Shown here piece after piece: positions 55,663 through 63,025 of a DNA stretch of 64,000 nucleotides (within the stretch, counting starts at the first letter, position 1; the number at the start of each line of letters is the position of its first letter). A program made the translations under genes and the position numbers. The notes beneath the pieces are model-generated. The model was not told where the DNA came from. It worked only from the letters and a program-made list of their open reading frames with translations, and ran no database searches. This stretch comes from Paragemmobacter amnigenus (GTDB lineage Bacteria > Pseudomonadota > Alphaproteobacteria > Rhodobacterales > Rhodobacteraceae): the NCBI RefSeq assembly GCF_009908265.2, contig NZ_JAAATX020000001.1, positions 124,001-188,000 of the forward strand, in the 5' to 3' direction.

Positions 55663-56436
55663 ATGGCCGATCACACCGCCTTTCCGCCCGCCCCCGTGGC
55701 CGTCACCTTCGCCGGTGCCGGACCGGGTGCCGCCGCGCATCTGACGCTGGGCGCATGGCGCGCCCTGCAAGAGGCGGATGTCGTCATCCACGACCGCCTT
55801 GTCGGCGACGAGGTGCTGGCGCTGATCCCGCCTCATGTGCGCCGCATCGATGTCGGCAAGGAGGGATTCGGCCCCTCGACCGCGCAATCCACGATCGACG
55901 CCACCCTCGTTGCCGAGGCGCTGACCGGCGCCCGCGTCGTGCGTCTGAAGGGGGGCGATTGCGGCATCTTCGGCCGTCTGGACGAAGAGATCGAGGCGCT
56001 CGAGGCGGCAAGGCTTTCCTTCACCATCCTGCCGGGCCTCACCTCGGCCAGCGTGGCCGCCGCCAGTATCGGCCAAAGCCTGACACGGCGCGGGCGCAAC
56101 CGCGCGCTGCGGATCGTGACGGGCCATGACATGGCGGGCTTTGCCGAACAGGACTGGCGCGGCATGGCCCGCGCGGGCGAAGTCGCGGCGATCTACATGG
56201 GCAAGAAATCCAGCCGCTTCATCCAGGGTCGCCTGATGATGCATGGCGCCGCAGGCGAAACGCCCGTCACCGTGGTGGAAAACGTCTCGCGCCCCGACCA
56301 GCGCGTCATCGCGGCCACCCTCTCTACCCTGCCCGAGGCCGTGGCACAGGTGGACGGCCCTGCCGTCCTGCTCTATGGCCTTGAACCCCGCCGCGCCCGC
56401 GTGGCGCTGACCGAATTGAAGGAAGCCTCCGCATGA
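55663..56436 (+). CDS. cobA: Uroporphyrinogen-III C-methyltransferase
   Basis: A 257-residue SAM-dependent methylase making precorrin-2, the precursor of sirohaem. The N-terminal VTFAGAGPGAAAHLTLGAWRALQEADVVIHDRLV, RLKGGDCGIFGR and LPGLTSASVAAAS blocks define SUMT; LYMGKKSS-type IYMGKKSSRF follows. There is no dehydrogenase/ferrochelatase (CysG N-terminal) domain. As first gene of the sulfite-reductase operon it supplies the cofactor for CysI. Overlaps the next gene as ATGA. Confidence 0.93.
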   Translation: MADHTAFPPAPVAVTFAGAGPGAAAHLTLGAWRALQEADVVIHDRLVGDEVLALIPPHVRRIDVGKEGFGPSTAQSTIDATLVAEALTGARVVRLKGGDCGIFGRLDEEIEALEAARLSFTILPGLTSASVAAASIGQSLTRRGRNRALRIVTGHDMAGFAEQDWRGMARAGEVAAIYMGKKSSRFIQGRLMMHGAAGETPVTVVENVSRPDQRVIAATLSTLPEAVAQVDGPAVLLYGLEPRRARVALTELKEASA

Positions 56437-56735
56437 GCCGCCGTTTCATCCCCAAGGTCGTGACCGCCAACCGCCTGCGCGAAGGCGATGTCGTCTACCT
56501 GACCGCCGATGACCGCTGGTCGCCCTTCCACCACGAGGCCGAACTGATCGAGGACGAGGCCCACGCCCAGATGCGCCTGCTGCACGCGGCGGCGCAGAAG
56601 CTGGTTGTGGTGGGCGCCTATCTGGCCGATGCCAAGGCAGGCCCCAACGGCCCCGAACCGACCCATTTCCGCGAGGAATTCCGCACGCGCGGCCCGTCCA
56701 ACTACAACCACGGCAAGCAGGCCGATTACGCATGA
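56433..56735 (+). CDS. DUF2849 protein of the sulfite-reductase operon
   Basis: A 100-residue soluble protein starting SRRFIPKVVTANRLREGDVV and containing YLTADDRWSPF and the C-terminal HFREEFRTRGPSNYNHGKQ. The family is restricted largely to alphaproteobacteria and sits between sirohaem synthesis and cysI. Its biochemical role is not known to me; a helper in electron transfer to, or assembly of, sulfite reductase is a reasonable guess from context. Coupled to cobA by a 4-base overlap. Confidence 0.88.
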   Translation: MSRRFIPKVVTANRLREGDVVYLTADDRWSPFHHEAELIEDEAHAQMRLLHAAAQKLVVVGAYLADAKAGPNGPEPTHFREEFRTRGPSNYNHGKQADYA

Positions 56736-56767
56736 CGTCAGGCGGGACAAACCCCGCCCGACCACCC

Positions 56768-56791
56768 CCGTAGGGCGGGGTTCACCCCGCC
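56768..56791 (+). repeat. R1 palindromic repeat inside the cys operon
   Basis: CCGTAGGGCGGGGTTCACCC then CGCC, matching the copies at 9021 and 34731. It occupies the 84-base gap between the DUF2849 gene and cysI. Confidence 0.85.
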
Positions 56792-56819
56792 TCCCCGACC
56801 AAGGTTCAAAAGGCCGCAG

Positions 56820-58490
56820 ATGTACAGCTATTCCGAATTCGACGAAGCCTTCGTCCGTGAACGTGTCGCCCAGTTCACCCATCAGGTGGAGCGCCGCCTT
56901 GACGGGTCGCTGACCGAGGATGAGTTCCGCCCGCTGCGCCTGATGAACGGGCTGTATCTACAGCTTCACGCCTACATGCTGCGCGTGGCCATTCCCTATG
57001 GCACGATCAACCCGCGCCAGATGCGGCAACTGGCCCATATCGCCCAGACATGGGACAAGGGCTATGGCCACTTCACCACGCGCCAGAATATCCAGTTCAA
57101 CTGGCCGAAACTGGAAGACGTGCCCGCGATCCTGTCCGCGCTGGCCGATGTCGGGATGCACGCCATCCAGACCAGCGGCAATTGCGTGCGCAACGTGACC
57201 GCCGACCATTTCGCCGGTGCCGCCGCGGACGAGATCGAGGATCCCCGCCCCGTGGCAGAACTGCTGCGCCAGTGGTCCACCGACCATCCGGAATTCCAGT
57301 TCCTGCCGCGCAAGTTCAAGATCGCCATCACCGGCAGCCCGAATGACCGCGCCGTCACCCGCGCGCATGACATCGGCCTGCGCATGGTCCGCAACGCAGC
57401 CGGTGAACCGGGCTTCGAGGTGATCGTCGGCGGCGGCCTTGGCCGGACGCCCATGATCGGCCACACCGTGCGGGACTTCCTGCCCAAGGCCGACCTGCTG
57501 CCTTACGTCGAGGCGGTGCTGAGCGTCTACAACACGTTGGGCCGGCGCGACAACAAGTACAAGGCACGCATCAAGATCACCGTGCATGAAACCGGCAAGG
57601 AAGAGATCACCCGCCTGATCGAGGAACGCTTCGCGGAACTGCGCCCCCTCTTCGGCGGCAATGACCAGAAACTGCTGGCCGAGATCGAAGAGGCCTTCGC
57701 CCCCCCCGCCTTCCGCAACGCGCCGACCGATGCCTATGACGCCTTCTACAAGGCCGATCCGGTCTTCCGCGCATGGGCCGACACCAACCTGCACGCGCAC
57801 CGCAACGCGCAATATGCCATCGTCACCATCAGCCTCAAGGCGCATGGCGAAACCCCCGGCGACGCGACCGCAGACCAGATGCGCCTGATCGCGGATTTGG
57901 CCGAACGCCATGGCCACTCGGAAATCCGCATCAGCCACGAACAGAACGTCATCCTGCCGCATGTCCACAAATCCGACCTGCCCGCGCTGCACGCGGCACT
58001 GGTCAAGGCGGGGTTGGGCACGGCCAATGTCGGCCTGATCTCGGACATCATCGCCTGCCCGGGGATGGATTACTGCTCTCTCGCCACCGCCCGGTCGATC
58101 CCGATCGCCCAGCAGATCGCCAACCGTTTTGACGAGCTGAAGCTGGAACACGACGTGGGCCCGCTGAAGATCAAGATCTCGGGCTGCATCAACGCCTGCG
58201 GGCATCACCATGTGGGCCATATCGGCATCCTCGGCCTCGACCGCGCGGGGGTGGAGAATTACCAGATCACCCTCGGCGGCGACGGCACCGAAACGGCGGC
58301 CATCGGTGACAAGACTGGCCCCGGCTTTGCCTATGACGAGATCGTCCCCGCCATCGAACGCATCGTCCGCGCCTATCTGGACCTGCGCCAAGGCCCTGCG
58401 GAAACCTTCCTCGACGCCTTCCGCCGCGTCGGGATGGACCCGTTCAAGGCCGCGCTCTACGACGAGGAAGGCGAAAAGGATGCCGCGTGA
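56820..58490 (+). CDS. cysI: Assimilatory sulfite (nitrite/sulfite) reductase haemoprotein
   Basis: A 556-residue sirohaem/[4Fe-4S] enzyme that reduces sulfite to sulfide with six electrons. The cluster ligands are Cys413 and Cys419 (ACPGMDYCSLATA) and Cys456 and Cys460 (SGCINACGHHHVGHIG). Substrate-binding blocks are GYGHFTTRQNIQFNWPKLED and QTSGNCVRNVTADHF. Context (cobA, cysH, DUF934) supports the sulfite rather than nitrite substrate. No CysJ flavoprotein is adjacent, so ferredoxin, reduced by Fpr downstream, is the probable donor. Its 3' end overlaps cysH by 11 bases. Confidence 0.93.
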   Translation: MYSYSEFDEAFVRERVAQFTHQVERRLDGSLTEDEFRPLRLMNGLYLQLHAYMLRVAIPYGTINPRQMRQLAHIAQTWDKGYGHFTTRQNIQFNWPKLEDVPAILSALADVGMHAIQTSGNCVRNVTADHFAGAAADEIEDPRPVAELLRQWSTDHPEFQFLPRKFKIAITGSPNDRAVTRAHDIGLRMVRNAAGEPGFEVIVGGGLGRTPMIGHTVRDFLPKADLLPYVEAVLSVYNTLGRRDNKYKARIKITVHETGKEEITRLIEERFAELRPLFGGNDQKLLAEIEEAFAPPAFRNAPTDAYDAFYKADPVFRAWADTNLHAHRNAQYAIVTISLKAHGETPGDATADQMRLIADLAERHGHSEIRISHEQNVILPHVHKSDLPALHAALVKAGLGTANVGLISDIIACPGMDYCSLATARSIPIAQQIANRFDELKLEHDVGPLKIKISGCINACGHHHVGHIGILGLDRAGVENYQITLGGDGTETAAIGDKTGPGFAYDEIVPAIERIVRAYLDLRQGPAETFLDAFRRVGMDPFKAALYDEEGEKDAA

Positions 58491-59238
58491 CACGACCACG
58501 CCGGAAGGCAACGTCGCAACCCGCGTCGGCCTTCTGAACGCACGGTACAAGCACCACGGCGCGACCGCGGTGCTGGAACATGCGCTCAAGGATGCCGATC
58601 TGGGCAAGGTGGCGCTGGTGTCGTCCTTCGGCGCGGAATCCGTGGTGCTCTTGCACCTCGTCTCGGTCATCGCGCCGGAAACGCCCGTGCTGTTCATCGA
58701 TACGCGGATGCTGTTTCAGGAAACGCTGGACTACCAGCGCGAGCTTGCCGAAAGGCTGGCGCTCTGCGACATCCGCACGATCCGCGCGCATCCCGTCAAG
58801 GTCTCGTTCGAGGACCCCGACGGCACCCTGCACCAGTTCAACACCGATGCCTGCTGTGCGGTCCGCAAGATCGAACCGCTTGAACGCGCCTTGGCCGATT
58901 TCGACGGCTGGATCACGGGGCGCAAGCGCTATCAGGGCAGCACCCGCACCGCGGTCGAATTCTTCGAGGCCGAGGGCGAGACGCGCATCAAGGTCAACCC
59001 GCTGGCCCATTGGGGGCGCGAGGACCTTGAGGAATACATGGTGGAAAACCGCCTGCCCCGCCACCCGCTGGTGGCCAAGGGCTATCCCTCCATCGGCTGC
59101 GCGCCCTGCACCAGCCCCGTGAAACCGGGCGAGGACCCGCGCGCGGGCCGCTGGCGCGGCAGCGACAAGACGGAATGCGGCATCCACTTCATCGACGGCA
59201 AGCCCGTCCGCACCACGACAAAGGAGAACGCGGCATGA
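58480..59238 (+). CDS. cysH: Assimilatory adenylyl-sulfate (APS) reductase
   Basis: A 252-residue thioredoxin-dependent reductase. The presence of paired cysteines Cys125-Cys126 (TDACCAVRKIEPL) and Cys207-Cys210 (IGCAPCTSPV) predicts a [4Fe-4S] cluster, which marks APS rather than PAPS reductases. The catalytic cysteine is in ECGIHF near residue 233. The SSFGAESVVLLHL block is the PP-like nucleotide loop. The ATG at 58480 lies within cysI; GAAAAGG precedes it. It ends in an ATGA overlap with the DUF934 gene. Confidence 0.94.
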   Translation: MPRDTTTPEGNVATRVGLLNARYKHHGATAVLEHALKDADLGKVALVSSFGAESVVLLHLVSVIAPETPVLFIDTRMLFQETLDYQRELAERLALCDIRTIRAHPVKVSFEDPDGTLHQFNTDACCAVRKIEPLERALADFDGWITGRKRYQGSTRTAVEFFEAEGETRIKVNPLAHWGREDLEEYMVENRLPRHPLVAKGYPSIGCAPCTSPVKPGEDPRAGRWRGSDKTECGIHFIDGKPVRTTTKENAA

Positions 59239-59642
59239 CCGTGATCGTCACCGATACCGGCTTTGCGGGCGAGGACTGGAACGCCCCCTTCGTCGCACTG
59301 GCCGACATCGCCGCCCATCAGGGCGCGGTGGACCTGGCCAATACCGACGACCCCACCGCCCTGCTGCCCCATCTTGCGGAGCTGAAACTGGTCCGCGTGG
59401 CCTTCCCCGCGTTCAACGACGGCCGCGCCTTCACCATCGCGCGCCGCTTGCGGATGCTGGGCTATACGGGCCGCCTGCGGGCGCAGGGCCATGTGATCGC
59501 GGATCAATACGCCATGGTCCGCCGCGTGGGCTTTGACGAGGTGGAAATCAGCGAAGACCTCGCCACCCGCCAGCCCGCCGACCAGTGGGCCTTCCGCGCC
59601 GACTGGCGCGCGCATGACTACCAGTCGCGCCTGCGCGCCTGA
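59235..59642 (+). CDS. DUF934 protein of the sulfite-reductase operon
   Basis: A 135-residue protein containing LVRVAFPAFNDGRAFTIARRLR and LGYTGRLRAQGHVIADQYAMVRRVGFDEVEI, the hallmarks of DUF934. Members are found next to cysI/cysH in alpha- and betaproteobacteria and are annotated as uncharacterised. It overlaps cysH by 4 bases and probably ends the operon, as fpr starts 78 bases later. Its conserved Arg/Asp block suggests binding of an oxyanion or a role in enzyme assembly, which is speculation. Confidence 0.9.
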   Translation: MTVIVTDTGFAGEDWNAPFVALADIAAHQGAVDLANTDDPTALLPHLAELKLVRVAFPAFNDGRAFTIARRLRMLGYTGRLRAQGHVIADQYAMVRRVGFDEVEISEDLATRQPADQWAFRADWRAHDYQSRLRA

Positions 59643-59720
59643 TCCTCGCCCGCCCCCGCCTGCGACGCGCGGCACCCTAGCTTCCGCGCGTCCTCTCCTG
59701 TATTTGCCGGACCAACCGCC

Positions 59721-60554
59721 ATGACCGAAACGAGTGCCACGATGGACGCCCCGCAAACCGCCACGGCCAAACCGCACCTGCCCGACGCGCAGACGGTGAC
59801 ACAGGTCACGCATTGGACCGACAATCTTTTTTCGTTCCGCGTGACGCGCCCGCGTTCCCTGCGCTTCCGCTCGGGCGAATTCGTGATGATCGGCCTGCTG
59901 GGTGACAATGGCAAACCGCTCTTGCGCGCCTATTCCATCGCCTCACCTGCCTGGGACGAGGAGCTGGAATTCTACTCGATCAAGGTGCCCGATGGCCCGC
60001 TGACCTCGCGCCTCCAGCACATCCAGCCGGGGGACGAGATCATCCTGCGCCCCAAACCCGTGGGCACGCTGGTGCATGACGCCCTGCTGCCCGGCAAGCG
60101 GATCTGGTTCCTTGCCACCGGCACGGGCCTTGCGCCCTTCGCCAGCCTGATGCGCGAGCCCGAGACCTACGAGAAATACGAGCAGGTCATCATGATGCAC
60201 ACCTGCCGCACCGTGGCGGAACTGGAATATGGCCGCCGTCTGGTCGAAAGCCTGAAGGACGATCCGCTGATCGGTGAACTGGTGGGGGACAAGCTGCTCT
60301 ACTACCCCACCACCACGCGCGAGGATTTCCACCACACCGGCCGCGTGACCGACAACCTGACCTCCGGCAAGGTCTTTGCCGATCTGGGCCTGCCCGCGAT
60401 GAACCCCGCCGAAGACCGCGCGATGGTCTGCGGCAGCCTTGCCTTCAACATCGACGTGAAGAAGATCCTGGAAGATTTCGGCCTGAAAGAGGGCGCGAAT
60501 TCCGACCCGCAGCAATTCGTGGTCGAAAAGGCCTTCGTGGGCGACGGCATCTGA
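59721..60554 (+). CDS. fpr: Ferredoxin--NADP reductase
   Basis: A 277-residue flavoprotein passing electrons between NADPH and ferredoxin or flavodoxin. The FAD block is RAYSIASPAWDEELEFYSIKVPDGPLTSRL, the NADP block FLATGTGLAPFASLM, and AMVCGSLAFNIDVKKIL the C-terminal nicotinamide region; the terminal VEKAFVGDG replaces a C-terminal aromatic residue, as in bacterial subclass I Fpr. It follows the cys operon in the same direction, and could feed ferredoxin for CysI. Confidence 0.95.
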   Translation: MTETSATMDAPQTATAKPHLPDAQTVTQVTHWTDNLFSFRVTRPRSLRFRSGEFVMIGLLGDNGKPLLRAYSIASPAWDEELEFYSIKVPDGPLTSRLQHIQPGDEIILRPKPVGTLVHDALLPGKRIWFLATGTGLAPFASLMREPETYEKYEQVIMMHTCRTVAELEYGRRLVESLKDDPLIGELVGDKLLYYPTTTREDFHHTGRVTDNLTSGKVFADLGLPAMNPAEDRAMVCGSLAFNIDVKKILEDFGLKEGANSDPQQFVVEKAFVGDGI

Positions 60555-60570
60555 AGCACCAGACAAAAAA

Positions 60571-60607
60571 ATAAAAAGGCCGCGCTGGCAATGCCTTGCG
60601 CGGCCTT
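60571..60607 (-). terminator. Intrinsic terminator for the Ala-rich protein gene (possibly bidirectional)
   Basis: AAGGCCGCGC pairs with GCGCGGCCTT (60576-60585/60598-60607). On the minus strand the stem is followed by a long T-run (the A-rich bases 60564-60577 on the plus strand). On the plus strand, after fpr, only CTTCAT follows. Confidence 0.8.
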
Positions 60608-60619
60608 CTTCATCTTGGT

Positions 60620-60660
60620 CCAAATACCCTCGGGGGGTGCGGGGGGCAGAAGGCCCCCCG
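60620..60660 (+). repeat. R2 dispersed repeat
   Basis: CCAAATACCCTCGGGGGGTG followed by the stem GGGGGGC/GCCCCCC (60640s/60653-60659). It lies between the terminator and the Ala-rich gene. Confidence 0.7.
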
Positions 60661-60667
60661 TCTGCCC

Positions 60668-61177
60668 TTACAGCCCGAGCGCGGCCTTGACCTGATCGAC
60701 CGCCGTCTGCACCAGGGCCGGATTGGCGGCCGCCGCATCGACCGCCGCCTTGAGCGTGGTCTTCGTCGTCGCGTCGAGCTGCGAGGCATCGATCAGGCCA
60801 TTGATCTTCACCGGATCGAAGTTGGCGGCGTCCAGCGCTGCGGCAGCTTCGGTCTGCACGGCCGTCGCGGCGGCACCGGCGGCCTCGGTCGCGGCGGTTC
60901 CTGCCGCTTCGGTCGCGGCTGCGGCCTCTGCGGCTGCAGCTTCTGCCGCTGCGGCGGCTTCGGCCTCGGCGGCAGCGGCGGCGGCTGCCGCCTCTTCTGC
61001 GGCCTTGGCAGCGGCTGCCTCGGCCTCTGCTGCTGCGGCGGCAGCCGCTTCCTCGGCGGCCTTCGCGGCAGCGGCCGCCTCTTCCGCAGCGCGCTGCGCG
61101 GGAACGTAGCTGAACTGGTAGTAGCCTGCCGCCGCCAGAACCACGACCACGAGGCCGATGATGACGTTTCTGTTCAT
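60668..61177 (-). CDS. Ala/Glu-rich membrane-anchored coiled-coil protein
   Basis: A 169-residue protein with one N-terminal membrane anchor (residues 5-22, VIIGLVVVVLAAAGYYQF), a long Ala/Glu/Lys segment (28-90) that should form a single periplasmic helix or coiled coil, and a C-terminal folded part (residues 115-169, FDPVKINGLIDASQLDATTK). It is likely to be a periplasmic spacer or tether. The low-complexity part was probably expanded by repeat slippage and hides any homology. GGGAG precedes the ATG at 61177; the earlier ATG at 61192 overlaps that site. Confidence 0.75.
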   Translation of the reverse strand: MNRNVIIGLVVVVLAAAGYYQFSYVPAQRAAEEAAAAAKAAEEAAAAAAAEAEAAAAKAAEEAAAAAAAAEAEAAAAAEAAAAEAAAATEAAGTAATEAAGAAATAVQTEAAAALDAANFDPVKINGLIDASQLDATTKTTLKAAVDAAAANPALVQTAVDQVKAALGL

Positions 61178-61357
61178 TTTGGTTTCTCCCATAGCCGGGG
61201 ATTGCCCCCGTCACGCGCCCATATGGACCTTTCCTGCCCGAATTTGAAGCCCTCCGAGGCGCGCCGCACAATTTCCGCGACACCGTCCCGCGCGCAATGC
61301 GCTGCGCGGTTGCGCGACGGTGGTCCCGATTTCCCCTTGCAGACAAAGCGATTCCCG

Positions 61358-61386
61358 TTGAAACCGCCGCCTCTGGCGACTAGATT
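61358..61386 (+). promoter_or_regulatory. Predicted infC promoter
   Basis: TTGAAA (61358-61363), 17-base spacer, TAGATT (61381-61386). The predicted start near 61393 leaves about 30 bases before an AUA codon that is in frame with infC. Confidence 0.65.
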
Positions 61387-61422
61387 GCGCGCGCAGCACG
61401 AAACCGCAGAAGGACGACCACC

Positions 61423-61962
61423 ATAGCCCGCAGACCCCACAACGCCCCGCCGCAACGCGAAACGGGCCCCCGTGTGAACGACCGCATCCGTTCGCCCGAA
61501 ATCCGCCTCATCGGTGCAGATGGCGAAAACATCGGCGTCGTGACGCCCGCCCGCGCGATGGCGCTGGCCGAGGAAGCGGGCCTCGACCTGGTCGAGATCA
61601 GCCCCAACGCGGAACCGCCGGTCTGCAAGATCATGGACTTCGGCAAGTTCAAGTATGAACAGCAAAAGCGCGAAGCCGAGGCGCGCAAGAAACAGAAGAT
61701 CATCGAGATCAAGGAAATCAAGTTCCGCCCCGGCACCGATACGCATGACTATCAGGTCAAGATGCGCTCGGTCCTCAAGTTCCTCGAGGAAGGCGACAAG
61801 GTGAAGGTCACCCTGCGCTTCCGCGGCCGCGAGATGGCACACCAGGAACTGGGTCTGGACCTGCTGAACCGCGTCGCCTCGGATGTGGGCGAGGCTGGCA
61901 AGGTCGAATCCATGCCCAAGCTGGAAGGCCGCCAGATGGTGATGATGATCGCGCCGAAGTGA
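61423..61962 (+). CDS. infC: Translation initiation factor IF-3 (probable AUA start)
   Basis: IF-3 keeps the 30S subunit free and checks start codons. The N-domain ([55 protein letters not shown]) and the C-domain ([43 protein letters not shown]) are complete. The first ordinary start, GTG at 61474, would cut the protein to 162 residues and has no ribosome site. An AUA at 61423 has AGAAGGA eight bases upstream and adds [17 protein letters not shown], a plausible native N-terminus, for 179 residues. Rare start codons in infC allow IF-3 to repress its own synthesis. Confidence 0.93.
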   Translation: MARRPHNAPPQRETGPRVNDRIRSPEIRLIGADGENIGVVTPARAMALAEEAGLDLVEISPNAEPPVCKIMDFGKFKYEQQKREAEARKKQKIIEIKEIKFRPGTDTHDYQVKMRSVLKFLEEGDKVKVTLRFRGREMAHQELGLDLLNRVASDVGEAGKVESMPKLEGRQMVMMIAPK

Positions 61963-61985
61963 CCGGTGACGGATCGATGGATCGG

Positions 61986-62010
61986 GGGCGTGCCGCAAGG
62001 CGCGCCCTCT
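61986..62010 (+). terminator. Terminator after infC
   Basis: GGGCGTGCC pairs with GGCGCGCCC (61986-61994/61999-62007, one T-G pair) with a GCAA tetraloop, followed by TCTT. It separates convergent infC and the molybdopterin-binding gene. Confidence 0.65.
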
Positions 62011-62017
62011 TGCATGT

Positions 62018-63022
62018 CTAGGACTTGGGTTCGCGCAATTGCGGACGCAAGGGGATTTCCTTCAGAAGACCGCCAACCCCCATCGCCGCGATATCCGCAT
62101 CCGAAGGCGGCAGCCCGCAGGCATAGCGTTCAAGCACCCAGTCCGCGCCATTCAGCGCGGGCGAACGGGCACAGCCGGGCAGGCCGATCACGGGACGCCC
62201 GCCTTGGACGCCGTGGAACAGCAGGTTTCCAGGATCGACCGGCATCCCGAACCGGTGAACGGCCCCCCCCGCCGCGCGCACCGCCTGCGGCGCGGTATCA
62301 TGCAGGTCCGATGTCGCGGTCCCCGTCAGGATCAGGGCGATATCTCCCGGCAGGGCCTCCAGTGACGCCGCAATGGCCCGTGTGTCATGCGGCACCGTCC
62401 GGACAGCCGCAAGCCGGATACCCAGCGCACGCAACCGTGCCTCGATCGCGCGGCGGCCCTTGGCGGCAAGCTTTTCCTCCAGCCCCGCCGCGTCGGTCAG
62501 GATCAGCCCCGCCTCGCGCAGGATGACCGGACGGATCCGCAGTGCGGCCCGTGCTGCCGCCGCTGCCGCCGCAACGGCTGCCTCTTCCACCCCGTAGCTG
62601 ATGATCTTGACCGTACCGACCAGCATCCCCGGCGTGACGCGCTGCATGGGCGCAAGCGTGGCCAGCGTCACCGAAGGATGGACGAGGTTCAGGCGGTGGA
62701 TCGCCGCCGCGTCAAGATCGACAAGTCCCGCTCTGGCCGCATTCAGGTTCACCCGCCCTGTAAAGGCCGTTCCGACCGCCAATCCCTGCCCCGCCGGATC
62801 GGGCACCAGCGCCGCGGCAAGCCGCGCCGCAGCGGCATCCTCGCCCAGATCGCCCGGACCCAGTCGCGCCACGGTCACGCGGTCCAGCCCCGCCGCATGC
62901 AGCGCATCGATCTCGGTCGGTCCCAGAACAGCGCCCTTGCGAAGACGACCCGTAGCCACGGCCTCGGAATGGGCGAGGATCGCTCCGGTGGCCTGATCCA
63001 GCGGCACCTCTCCGAAAAACAC
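62018..63022 (-). CDS. Molybdopterin-binding (MoaB/Mog-fold) protein
   Basis: A 334-residue protein. The N-terminal part resembles MoeA-type sequences (FFGEVPLDQATGAILAHSE, RLRKGAVLGPTEIDALHAAGLDRVTVARL) and the C-terminal half is a molybdopterin-binding fold (LILTGTATSDLHDTAPQAVRAAGGAVHRFGMPVDPG, then GLPGCARSPALNGADWVLER). This type usually sits beside xdhC, as here (3-base gap), and is thought to help deliver the molybdenum cofactor to xanthine-dehydrogenase-type or CO-dehydrogenase-type enzymes. Such an enzyme is not in the window. Confidence 0.85.
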   Translation of the reverse strand: MFFGEVPLDQATGAILAHSEAVATGRLRKGAVLGPTEIDALHAAGLDRVTVARLGPGDLGEDAAAARLAAALVPDPAGQGLAVGTAFTGRVNLNAARAGLVDLDAAAIHRLNLVHPSVTLATLAPMQRVTPGMLVGTVKIISYGVEEAAVAAAAAAARAALRIRPVILREAGLILTDAAGLEEKLAAKGRRAIEARLRALGIRLAAVRTVPHDTRAIAASLEALPGDIALILTGTATSDLHDTAPQAVRAAGGAVHRFGMPVDPGNLLFHGVQGGRPVIGLPGCARSPALNGADWVLERYACGLPPSDADIAAMGVGGLLKEIPLRPQLREPKS

Positions 63023-63025
63023 CGC

